NCBI GenBank assembly: GCA_009773665.1
Contig: WSYE01000043.1
Location: 1 to 39,557 of the forward strand
DNA length: 39,557 nucleotides
Reading direction: 5' to 3'
From: Desulfovibrionaceae bacterium
GTDB taxonomy: Bacteria > Desulfobacterota > Desulfovibrionia > Desulfovibrionales > Desulfovibrionaceae
Part shown: piece after piece, positions 25,343 through 32,264 of the stretch
Numbering within the stretch: the stretch's first letter is position 1
Layout: the number at the start of each line of letters is the position of its first letter
Notes under the pieces: model-generated
The model's database searches: none
Told to the model about the DNA's origin: nothing
Seen by the model: the letters and a program-made list of their open reading frames with translations, nothing else
Program-made: the position numbers and the translations under genes

Positions 25343-25756
25343 TCAGCGGAGCACCATCACCGAGCAGGCGGAGTGCGCCACCACCTTGCTGGCCACGCTG
25401 CCGATCAGGAAGCGGTCCAGCCCCGTCTTGGCCCTGCTGCCAAGCACAATCAGGTCCACACCTTCCTTCTCGGCAAAGGTCAGGATGGAATCTGCTGGGG
25501 ACGAACCGTAATCCATGACCGTCCGTGCCGTGATCCCCATGTCCTGGACTTTCGTCCCGGCTTCCTCAAGGCGTTTCTGGGCCTGCTCTTTGATCTGTTC
25601 GGTTAAGGCCAGGGTCACTCCCTCGCCGAAATCGATGAAATCTTCCGCGACCGTGAAAATGATGAGTTCCGCCTTTTTCCACTTGGCCAGTTCGGCGGAG
25701 TTTTCCAGAACAGCCTGGGCCTGGGTGGACAGGTCGATGCAAGCGAGTACTTTCAT
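25343..25756 (-). CDS. Universal stress protein, UspA family (distal copy)
   Basis: A 137-residue single-domain Usp: MKVLACIDLSTQAQAVLENS at the start, AELIIFTVAEDF, and the C-terminal LIVLGSRAKTGLDRFLIGSV. In ATP-binding members the loop reads G-x-x-G then nine residues and G-S; here the second glycine is Ala (GSRA), so nucleotide binding may differ from the proximal copy at 29091-29507. AGGAGG precedes ATG 25756. It is the last gene of the sigma-54 cluster, whose first gene is also a Usp. Confidence 0.92.
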   Translation of the reverse strand: MKVLACIDLSTQAQAVLENSAELAKWKKAELIIFTVAEDFIDFGEGVTLALTEQIKEQAQKRLEEAGTKVQDMGITARTVMDYGSSPADSILTFAEKEGVDLIVLGSRAKTGLDRFLIGSVASKVVAHSACSVMVLR

Positions 25757-25801
25757 GGCGCAACCTCCTGCCGATTCAGGATCGGTCTGCGGTTATTGTG
25801 A

Positions 25802-26623
25802 TCACCCCTGACGGGGAACGCCTCCCTCGAAGTCGGGCAGGACGGCCAGATCGCCCATGGCACAGGAACCGGACGTGATGGTGGCGGTGGAATCCGTGAG
25901 CTGGCTTTCGACAACACGTCCTATTCCGGTCTGTTGCCCGGCCTGGTTCACGAAGCGAATGGCCATCCCAGGAGCAAGGCCGTGCTCACTTCCCAGCGAG
26001 AAGGTGGCGCGCGTGCCTTCCTCGGACTTCTTCACCATGTACACTATGGCTTTTCCTTCAAGAGTCAACAGCTGCTCGATCCTTCTGGAGAGCATAAATC
26101 CGGCGAGGCCGCCGGGAAGGGCCAGCCCGGCCAGCAGGGCGCTTACCGCGAAGGGTTCGTGCCCGCTGTGGCGCGTGATGATGGAAGCCGAGGCCTTCTG
26201 CTGGGCCATGGCGTCCTCGTGGACGGTAACGGTGAAAATTATCGGGAGCATTCCCTTGGGTTTTTCGGCCAGGGGCGGGCCTTCCAGGGTCAGGGTCCAG
26301 GTGCCTGGCCGGGCGTCGGGAGAAACGGTCACGCTACCGCGCCACATGGTGCCACCAAGCCAGAAGCCGGTATAGACCTCTTCCGGGACCAGTGTGACCC
26401 GGTCATCGCCGCCCAGCACTCTGATTTCCGTGATCGATTCCGCGCCTGGGGGCAAAGGGGCGTTGATTGGCAGCGTTGATCCGGGGATTCCCTGAAGAAT
26501 GCGGGTCTCACCCTTGAAACCGGCGGCGAGCGCGTCGGCCAGGCAGGCCAGGGCTGTAAACAGGAGGGCTGCGGTGAGCCATCCGATGAGCTGTCGCAGT
26601 CCTTGAGCCTGGGAAATGTTCAT
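25802..26623 (-). CDS. Hypothetical exported/membrane protein with C-terminal TM helix
   Basis: I do not recognise this 273-residue protein. It has an N-terminal hydrophobic segment (about residues 15-35, a signal peptide or anchor), an extracytoplasmic beta-rich part of about 130 residues (VTVSPDARPGTWTLTLEGPP suggests an immunoglobulin-like fold), a second hydrophobic helix (VSALLAGLALPGGLAGFMLS) and a C-terminal part with repeated glycine turns (GLAPGMAIRFVNQAGQQTGI, small-barrel-like). ATG 26623 is chosen because the 30 extra upstream residues are atypical and precede the hydrophobic segment. Neighbours suggest a role with the TSUP transporter; this is inference. Confidence 0.75.
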   Translation of the reverse strand: MNISQAQGLRQLIGWLTAALLFTALACLADALAAGFKGETRILQGIPGSTLPINAPLPPGAESITEIRVLGGDDRVTLVPEEVYTGFWLGGTMWRGSVTVSPDARPGTWTLTLEGPPLAEKPKGMLPIIFTVTVHEDAMAQQKASASIITRHSGHEPFAVSALLAGLALPGGLAGFMLSRRIEQLLTLEGKAIVYMVKKSEEGTRATFSLGSEHGLAPGMAIRFVNQAGQQTGIGRVVESQLTDSTATITSGSCAMGDLAVLPDFEGGVPRQG

Positions 26624-26717
26624 GTGTGCCCGCCTGTGTCGTCCATGGGCGCCGCGCGTACCGCCTTCATGGACCTGTTGGAAATGCTGCGCGCGCAGGG
26701 TGCGGGAAGACATTTCG

Positions 26718-26951
26718 TTACGCCGCTTCCGGAGTGCTCTGCGTCTGCTGGGCGGCCTGCGGCTTGTCTCGCAGCAACCTGATCATTACGATACCCGAAA
26801 ACAGTGTAGGCAGGAAGAGCATGAAGAAGGCCTTGCAGAACGCCGGGGTGAAGTTCTCCGGATCAAGCGAGGCGGCCCGCATGCCGACGCAGAGCTCGGC
26901 GAGGATGGCCATGTCCACTGCGATCAGGGTGATTTTTTGTCTGATGTTCAT
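26718..26951 (-). CDS. Small two-helix membrane protein
   Basis: A 77-residue protein with two hydrophobic segments (KITLIAVDMAILAELCVGM and FFMLFLPTLFSGIVMIRLL) and a polar Gln-rich tail. AGGAGC lies 8 bases before ATG 26951 on the minus strand. It belongs to the sigma-54 cluster by strand and position. No known family comes to mind; it could be a subunit or regulator of the neighbouring transporter. Confidence 0.75.
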   Translation of the reverse strand: MNIRQKITLIAVDMAILAELCVGMRAASLDPENFTPAFCKAFFMLFLPTLFSGIVMIRLLRDKPQAAQQTQSTPEAA

Positions 26952-26972
26952 GATGCTTTGCTCCTGAAGTGC

Positions 26973-27028
26973 CTGGACCGGAGGGGCGGCGGAGTGGGGG
27001 GGCCGATTAAGACGACCCTCCGGTCCAG
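26973..27028. other. Intercistronic stem-loop with perfect 13-bp stem
   Basis: CTGGACCGGAGGG at 26973-26985 pairs perfectly with CCCTCCGGTCCAG at 27016-27028 around a 30-base loop. It fills most of the 121-base gap between the lipoprotein gene and the small membrane-protein gene. No T-run follows, so partial termination or protection of the upstream mRNA is more likely than full termination. Confidence 0.7.
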
Positions 27029-27072
27029 ACGGTATGGAAACCTGGCTGTGGCGGGGTCAGCCGAGGATTCCC

Positions 27073-27675
27073 TTACTTCTTGAAGATGTCCGTCTTGGTG
27101 ATGTTCATGAACCGCAAGGACTTGCCGTCTTCCTTGTAGTACACGCGGACTTCGTCGCCAGCGTCCCAGGTGCTGTCGGGCCAGGCCATGTATTCCTCGG
27201 GCACGCTGAAGGTGACGAGCATCTTCTGGCGGGCGGAGTACACGGTGACGGTCTTCTTGGTCTTGTCAACCATCGGGAACACCTTGGCCTTGCCGGATTC
27301 CTTGTCGAAGACCAGCGGATGGTCGCGGTCCACGTTCTCCTGCATGTCGTGGATCTTGAAGACGATGGTCTTGAAGGCCTGTGTCTGCGGATCGTATATG
27401 ACGATCTGGCTCTTCTGGGTGTCCAGCTTCATGCGCAGGCCGGCCTTGGGCGCAGGGCCCATTTCCGCAGGGTCGGCCGGGATGGTGTAGGTCACGGGGG
27501 GGAGCCCGGAGTAGTCGGGGTTCAGGGGCTCGGCCTTCTTGTCGCGGATGAAGGTAACCTTGCCTGCCTGTTTGTCGAAGGCCACCACGCGGCCCTGGTC
27601 CACCTTGCCGAAGTCGGTGCATCCCATGAGCGAGGCCAGCGCCAGGGCGGCCACGAAGAGAGATATGCGCTTCAT
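27073..27675 (-). CDS. Hypothetical lipoprotein
   Basis: The 200-residue protein has a lipoprotein signal: MKRISLFVAALALASLMGC with the lipobox LMGC at residues 16-19. The mature part is beta-rich with alternating charged strands (GRVVAFDKQAGKVTFIRDKK, KLDTQKSQIVIYDPQTQAFK, WDAGDEVRVYYKEDGKSLRF), perhaps an OB-like or beta-sandwich fold. ATG 27675 is preferred to ATG 27681 because AAGGAG then has 8-base spacing. It directly follows the TSUP gene, so an accessory role at the membrane is plausible. I do not recognise the family. Confidence 0.82.
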   Translation of the reverse strand: MKRISLFVAALALASLMGCTDFGKVDQGRVVAFDKQAGKVTFIRDKKAEPLNPDYSGLPPVTYTIPADPAEMGPAPKAGLRMKLDTQKSQIVIYDPQTQAFKTIVFKIHDMQENVDRDHPLVFDKESGKAKVFPMVDKTKKTVTVYSARQKMLVTFSVPEEYMAWPDSTWDAGDEVRVYYKEDGKSLRFMNITKTDIFKK

Positions 27676-27699
27676 GTTCATTGCTCCTTGGCTCATTGC

Positions 27700-28755
27700 C
27701 TAGTTCGCGGCCTTCTTGGCGGCCAGTTCAGCCTTGGCGCCCTGGACCATCTTCACGGCGATGTAGATACTCATGCTGGCCACCAAGCCGAGAATGAGAA
27801 CCGTGGATGCGATGTCCATGGCCTTGTACAGTTCCTTATAAGCCGATCCAAGCATCTTCATGGCGATGGACACTGCGCAGCCGACAACGGCCAGGCCGAA
27901 GGCGATGCGGATGCCGTAGCCCTTGATGTACTTGGTGGCCACGGTGCCCACCTGAGCGCCGATGGAGGCGCCGCAGAGCATGACGATGGCCGCGACCAGT
28001 TCAGTGCGTCCCTTGAAGGTGAAGGAGGCCGCGCCGTACAGGCCGGAGATCATGACTTCGAACAGGTCGGTGCCGACGGCCACGTGGGTGGGGCAACCGA
28101 GCAGGTAGATAAGGGCGGGCATGCGGATAAGGCCGCCGCCGATGCCCAGGATGCCAGCCAGCCAGCCGGTGAGGAAGCTGACCAGGATGGGCAGCCAGGC
28201 GGAGCAGTAGATGCCGGCCACGTGCAGGTGCACCATGGGGGGAATCTTGATCTTGTGCAGGGTCTTGTGCCACTCGATGCCGGTGGCCAGGGCGTCCACT
28301 TCCTGTCCGGCAGCCTTGGCGGCCTTTTCCTTCATGCGGCGCTTGTTCACATCGTGGAAGACCATCCAGGCGATGAGGAACAGCAGGATAAGGTAGATGT
28401 AGCGGACGACCTTATCGACGCTGCCGAGCCGTTCCAGCCACATGACCATCTGAGCGCCCACTTCGAAACCGCCGACTGTGCCGACGATCATGATGACGCC
28501 AAGTTTGTAGTCAACGTTGCCGAACTTGCCGTGGCGCATGGTGGCAATAAGGGACTTGCCCGCCATGTGGGCGATGTCCGTGCCGATGGCGAAGGCCATG
28601 GGGAAGCCAAGGATGTTGAGACCGGGGGTGACCATCCAGGCGCCGCCCATTCCGAAGAAGCCGCCGATGATGCCCACGCCCACGCCCAGGATGACCAGGC
28701 CGGGCCAGAAAATTTTCACGCCCGCAATGGGCATCAGAATGTAGAGCCATTCCAT
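27700..28755 (-). CDS. TSUP-family anion permease (TauE/SafE type)
   Basis: The 351-residue inner-membrane protein has about eight to nine hydrophobic segments in two related halves. The hallmark glycine-rich motifs appear once in each half: GIIGGFFGMGGAWMVTPGLN, and GWLAGILGIGGGLIRMPALI followed by HVAVGTDLFEV. A cytosolic loop of about 60 residues (KRRMKEKAAKAAGQEVDALA) separates the halves, longer than in many members. TSUP proteins move sulfite, sulfonates, sulfoacetate or related anions, and in sulfate reducers some respond to tungstate/molybdate. The substrate is not readable here. It is the central gene of the sigma-54 cluster. Confidence 0.92.
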   Translation of the reverse strand: MEWLYILMPIAGVKIFWPGLVILGVGVGIIGGFFGMGGAWMVTPGLNILGFPMAFAIGTDIAHMAGKSLIATMRHGKFGNVDYKLGVIMIVGTVGGFEVGAQMVMWLERLGSVDKVVRYIYLILLFLIAWMVFHDVNKRRMKEKAAKAAGQEVDALATGIEWHKTLHKIKIPPMVHLHVAGIYCSAWLPILVSFLTGWLAGILGIGGGLIRMPALIYLLGCPTHVAVGTDLFEVMISGLYGAASFTFKGRTELVAAIVMLCGASIGAQVGTVATKYIKGYGIRIAFGLAVVGCAVSIAMKMLGSAYKELYKAMDIASTVLILGLVASMSIYIAVKMVQGAKAELAAKKAAN

Positions 28756-28776
28756 GGTATTTCTCCTTCGCGCGGC

Positions 28777-29067
28777 TTAGTGTTCCGCCAGGTCGCGAGA
28801 CTTGAGGTCCAGGCCGATGTAATGCATCACGATGTCCGCCAGCACGCCGAAAAGGATGCCAATGGTGGGAATCATGATGACGGTCAGGATGGTGAAGTAC
28901 AGGTGGCTCTCGTTGTACAGGTTGGCCCACCAGGCCATGACGCCGTCAAGTTTGCGGGTGTCGGCCACCAGGACGATGGGAGCGCCGCCGCCGCCAGCCG
29001 CCAGGGCCAGGCCGGGAACGGTCAGGGCCAGAAAGACCATCGTGCACAATTGCGTTATTCTTTTCAT
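28777..29067 (-). CDS. Small membrane protein next to TSUP permease (DVU0150-like by context)
   Basis: The 96-residue protein has a signal peptide or first TM segment (TMVFLALTVPGLALAAGGGG), an extracytoplasmic part (GVMAWWANLYNESHLYFTIL), and a second TM helix (VIMIPTIGILFGVLADIVMH). GAGGAGC precedes ATG 29067. Its place between a Usp gene and a TSUP gene recalls the DVU0149-DVU0152 neighbourhood of Desulfovibrio vulgaris; that link is from memory and was not searched. It may be a small partner of the permease. Confidence 0.8.
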   Translation of the reverse strand: MKRITQLCTMVFLALTVPGLALAAGGGGAPIVLVADTRKLDGVMAWWANLYNESHLYFTILTVIMIPTIGILFGVLADIVMHYIGLDLKSRDLAEH

Positions 29068-29090
29068 GGTCTGCTCCTCAATCTTCAGAT

Positions 29091-29507
29091 TTAGCGGATA
29101 ACCAGGATGGAACACGGGGCGTGCGCGACGACCTTGGACGTGACGCTTCCCACCAGGAATCTGTCGATGACGCCTTTGCCTCGGCTGCCCATCACGATCA
29201 GGTCGATGGCCTTGTCCGTGGCGTAGCGGACGATGATGTCGGCCGGGGAAACGCCCTGTTCCACCTCGACCTTTGCGTCCAGTCCCATGGTCTTCACCGT
29301 GGCCTTGGCTTCCTCCATGGCGTTCTTCGCGGCGGTCAACAGCTTTTCGGTTACGCTCGCGGTGTCCATGAAGTCGCCGATGTCCATGAAATCTTCAGCC
29401 ACGCACAGCAGGGTCAATTCCGCGCCTTGCTGCTTGGCCGTTGCCACTGCCTTCTCGAGCACAGTCTTGGCAGATGCCGAGAGGTCCAATGCCGCCAGTA
29501 TCTTCAT
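29091..29507 (-). CDS. Universal stress protein, UspA family (promoter-proximal copy)
   Basis: A 138-residue Usp with an intact ATP-binding loop (MGSRGKGVIDRFLVGSVTSK matches G-x-x-G, nine residues, G-S). The N-terminus MKILAALDLSASAKTVLEKA is typical. GGAGGAGGAG precedes ATG 29507, the strongest ribosome site in this cluster; the upstream 23 residues of the open frame lie in the promoter region and are rejected. It is the first gene after the sigma-54 promoter, so it should track the activity of that promoter closely. Confidence 0.94.
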   Translation of the reverse strand: MKILAALDLSASAKTVLEKAVATAKQQGAELTLLCVAEDFMDIGDFMDTASVTEKLLTAAKNAMEEAKATVKTMGLDAKVEVEQGVSPADIIVRYATDKAIDLIVMGSRGKGVIDRFLVGSVTSKVVAHAPCSILVIR

Positions 29508-29559
29508 ATGCTCCTCCTCCACGTTGGGGGTTTTTCTGCGACGCGATTGATTCGGTAAG

Positions 29560-29575
29560 AGCAACCGGCGTGCCA
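29560..29575 (-). promoter_or_regulatory. Sigma-54 (-24/-12) promoter of the usp-TSUP cluster
   Basis: On the minus strand the sequence is TGGCAC, GCCGG, TTGCT, a perfect match to the sigma-54 consensus TGGCAC-N5-TTGCW with GG and GC in the required spacing. It leads into the usp gene at 29507, giving a leader of about 40 bases. A sigma-54 activator gene lies immediately divergent. Confidence 0.92.
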
Positions 29576-29586
29576 CGCGATAGAAC

Positions 29587-29615
29587 TTGACGAAATTATT
29601 GGTATTTCATAGTTT
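29587..29615 (+). promoter_or_regulatory. Candidate sigma-70 promoter of the activator gene
   Basis: TTGACG at 29587-29592 and TAGTTT at 29610-29615 are separated by 17 bases. The -35 box is a good match, the -10 box a poor one. It would give a leader of about 85 bases for the activator gene at 29706. Confidence 0.35.
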
Positions 29616-29688
29616 CACGCAACGCATCTGAACGTCGTGAGAAGCTGTTCTGCGCGATATTAGCGCAATCAAGCGAGTGTTCGCGCAA
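29611..29688 (-). promoter_or_regulatory. TTGCGYGAA-type operator/upstream activating sites
   Basis: On the minus strand the motif occurs three times: TTGCGTGAAACT (29611-29622), the palindrome TTGCGCTAATATCGCGCA (29651-29668, arms TGCGC and GCGCA) and TTGCGCGAAC (29679-29688). They lie about 40-130 bases upstream of the sigma-54 promoter, the normal place for enhancer sites bound by sigma-54 activators, and one overlaps the candidate activator promoter. The same motif recurs at 32212-32250. Confidence 0.65.
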
Positions 29689-29705
29689 GCAAAGGGGCGA
29701 GGGAA

Positions 29706-32210
29706 ATGGGTTTTTTCGGTCCTCAAAAGCCGGTGCACGGCAGCATGGTCGCCAGCGTTGGCACCCTCTCTCAGTGGAGTATCCGGAGAAAACTCCTGCT
29801 GACGGTGATCCCGCTGATCATCGTTGTGCTGGCCGTCACGGGGTACGCCACCAAGGTGGTGTCCAGCCGATATCTGAGCATGGCTCTGGAGCGCACCACC
29901 AAGGTGCTCACCATGGGACAGGCGGATGCGTTGAGCGACCTGTTCGATCAGGCGCGGCAGGATATCCTGCTGCTGGCCAGCTCAGAGAGGACCGATGACA
30001 CTGCCAGGCGGTTTTTGGAGGTTCAGTCCGACATAAGGCCAGGCGTTTATAAGGAACTGGCTTTCATGTCGGTTGACGGCGATTCCCTTCAACTCTGCGT
30101 GGACAATGGCCGCGAAGTGCATTGCGTCCGTAAGGACCAGGCCGGGAGGGTCAGCAACTCGCCTCTGCTGGCTCCATCGCGCCTGAACGAGACGCGGCCC
30201 GGCGTGGTCACCCTGCAGGGGCTTACGGAAACCGTTTATCCGCCGGGCATTCTCCCGGGGGCCGAGGCCGGGATCGGATTCAACGTGTTCCGGCTGACGA
30301 CGCCCGTTGCAGACCAGCAGGGCAAGGTCACTGGATTCTGGGTGCTATCAGTGGACGGGAAGGCCGCCAGGGAGATCCTGTCGTTATACAACTCTCCCAG
30401 GTCGCCGCTGGCGGCGTTTCCCCGCACAGCGGTGAAGCGCTACAGTTTCTTCTTTGACAGCCAGGGGTGGATGCTCTTTCAGTCCGGTAATATGGAAGAG
30501 CGCGAACTGCCGCTTGCAACTGACATGGCCCGGTCGGGCTTTGTGGGCGACCACGGCATGCCTGGCTTTGCAGGGGCATTCCGCCCTGCTGCGAGCAATG
30601 AGTCCTATTGGAACATGGTGGTGAACATCCAGGGGGCGCAGACCGGCGTCGAAACCGTCAGCATCGACTTGGACCTGGGCGTCTTCGGGCATGACAACTA
30701 TTCGCTGGGTTATGCCCCGGTGCTCTTCAAGACGTATCCCGACAAGCCGCTCGAGGTCGTGGGCGGGGTAGCCTTCATGGACAAGTCGCGCCTCCTGCTC
30801 GCGGCAGACTACCGTATTTTCGATGTTCTTCTGGTGATATTCCTGTCTGCAACCGCTCTTGCCATCGGCGTCGTCGTGCTCTTGTCCCGCATCATTACCC
30901 GTCCAATGCTTGATCTCGCATCAGCCGTACGAGCCATGCCGCAGGATGGAATGCTCATGCCCATCATTCTCCCCGAGAAGGATCGCGAGACAACTATACT
31001 GAAGGAATCCATCAATCACCTTGTGGAGTCCATCCAGTACCAGAAGGAAGAGTTGCGCCTGAAGGACGCGCACATTGAAGATCAATTCCGTCGACAGCCG
31101 CTGGATATCGGCGACAAACTGCCGCCTACCATGGAAATTGACGCCATGGAGGGGGTCATCGGAGCGAGCCCAGCCATGCGGGATCTGAAATGGCTCATCC
31201 GCAAAGCCGCCTCCGTGGACCCGGACGTGCTTATCATCGGTGAGACAGGCACCGGCAAGGAGGTGGCCTCTCAGGCTATTCATAGACTGTCGCGGCGCGC
31301 TGATGGCCCGTTCATCTCAATAAACTGTGGCGCGTTGGACGAGAACCTGCTCCTGGACGCCCTGTTCGGCCATGTCAGAGGGGCGTTTTCCGAAGCCAAG
31401 GGAGACAGAAAGGGGGCCTTCCTGGCGGCACAGGGCGGAACAATCCTGCTCGACGAAATCGGCAACGCCTCGCCCAAGGTTCAGCAGGCTCTGCTGCGCG
31501 CCCTGGCAGCCCGTACGATCATCCCACTCGGAAGCGACATCGAGACGCCTTTCGACGCCCGCGTCATTGCCGCCACCAACGTTGATCTGCTGGAATGTGT
31601 CAACAAGGGAACCTTCCGCGAGGACCTCTATTATCGTTTGAGAGTGCTTACGCTGCATACTCCGCCGCTTCGTGAGCGCCTGGAGGACATCCCCCTGCTG
31701 GTGGACGCCTTCCTCAAGGAAACTGCGGCGGTGATGAATAAACCGGCGATGACCTTGTCGCGCGGAGCCTGGGAGCGCATAGCCACGCACGGCTGGCCTG
31801 GAAACGTCCGCGAACTCAAGCATTGCCTGATGCGCGCGGTGGCCATGGCCGACTCCGACGTGATCCATGTGGAGGATCTGCGCTTCGATGCCCAGAATCA
31901 GGGCGCGATACGTAGTCCCTCCCCAGGTTTCCGGCTCCCTGACGCCGCGCGCAAAGATTCTTCCGAGAAGGCCCCGGCCCAGGAATCGCCGGTGGAACTG
32001 AGCGAACGTCAGAGAATCGGGATAGCGTATCTGCGGGAGCATGGCAGCATGTCACGCTCACAGTACCAGACCATTGTCGGGCGGAATGTTCCGCCACGCA
32101 CTGCGCAGTATGATCTGCGCGATATGGTGGAACGGGGTTTGCTCCAGGTTAAGGGAAAAGGCCCGGCGACACGCTATGTGCTTGTCTCCGACAGTGCCCA
32201 GGATTGGTGA
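29706..32210 (+). CDS. Membrane-anchored sigma-54-dependent transcriptional activator, atypical
   Basis: The 834-residue protein joins an extracytoplasmic sensor to an AAA+ activator. TM1 is at about residues 27-49, a sensor of about 320 residues follows (cache-like: FMSVDGDSLQLCVDNGREVH, VSIDLDLGVFG), TM2 is at about 370-396, then a HAMP-like linker. The AAA+ domain (about 480-720) has Walker A GETGTGKE, Walker B GGTILLDEIG and GWPGNVRELKH. Two oddities: the sigma-54-contact loop reads GAFSEA (about 559-564) instead of GAFTGA, and there is no Fis-type helix at the end. Instead the last 65 residues (ELSERQRIGIAYLREHGSMS, RTAQYDLRDMVERGLLQVKG, ATRYVL) look like a winged helix. It faces the cluster it probably controls. 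Confidence 0.9.
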   Translation: MGFFGPQKPVHGSMVASVGTLSQWSIRRKLLLTVIPLIIVVLAVTGYATKVVSSRYLSMALERTTKVLTMGQADALSDLFDQARQDILLLASSERTDDTARRFLEVQSDIRPGVYKELAFMSVDGDSLQLCVDNGREVHCVRKDQAGRVSNSPLLAPSRLNETRPGVVTLQGLTETVYPPGILPGAEAGIGFNVFRLTTPVADQQGKVTGFWVLSVDGKAAREILSLYNSPRSPLAAFPRTAVKRYSFFFDSQGWMLFQSGNMEERELPLATDMARSGFVGDHGMPGFAGAFRPAASNESYWNMVVNIQGAQTGVETVSIDLDLGVFGHDNYSLGYAPVLFKTYPDKPLEVVGGVAFMDKSRLLLAADYRIFDVLLVIFLSATALAIGVVVLLSRIITRPMLDLASAVRAMPQDGMLMPIILPEKDRETTILKESINHLVESIQYQKEELRLKDAHIEDQFRRQPLDIGDKLPPTMEIDAMEGVIGASPAMRDLKWLIRKAASVDPDVLIIGETGTGKEVASQAIHRLSRRADGPFISINCGALDENLLLDALFGHVRGAFSEAKGDRKGAFLAAQGGTILLDEIGNASPKVQQALLRALAARTIIPLGSDIETPFDARVIAATNVDLLECVNKGTFREDLYYRLRVLTLHTPPLRERLEDIPLLVDAFLKETAAVMNKPAMTLSRGAWERIATHGWPGNVRELKHCLMRAVAMADSDVIHVEDLRFDAQNQGAIRSPSPGFRLPDAARKDSSEKAPAQESPVELSERQRIGIAYLREHGSMSRSQYQTIVGRNVPPRTAQYDLRDMVERGLLQVKGKGPATRYVLVSDSAQDW

Positions 32211-32211
32211 A

Positions 32212-32250
32212 TTGCGTGATGTAGGCAACCAGTTGCGCGAAATTGCGCGA
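32212..32250 (+). promoter_or_regulatory. TTGCGYGA repeats ahead of the PEP-synthase-like gene
   Basis: TTGCGTGAT (32212-32220) is followed by TTGCGCGAAATTGCGCGA (32233-32250), so the motif starts at 32212, 32233 and 32243, about one or two helical turns apart. The whole set fits in the 54-base gap between the activator stop and ATG 32265. It matches the sites at 29611-29688. No sigma-54 or sigma-70 promoter is evident beside it, so it may work as a repressor or feedback site. Confidence 0.6.
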
Positions 32251-32264
32251 CTACGGGAGGTTAC

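Noticed and set aside
27034..29094. Plus-strand frame of about 690 codons across the TSUP region
   Set aside because: It runs antisense through four genes with their own ribosome sites; His/Asp/Gly-rich composition marks it as a shadow.
32195..32264. Sigma-54 promoter for the PEP-synthase-like gene
   Set aside because: GG and GC pairs near 32201-32216 have 11 bases between them in place of 10 and no TGGCAC-type -24 element.
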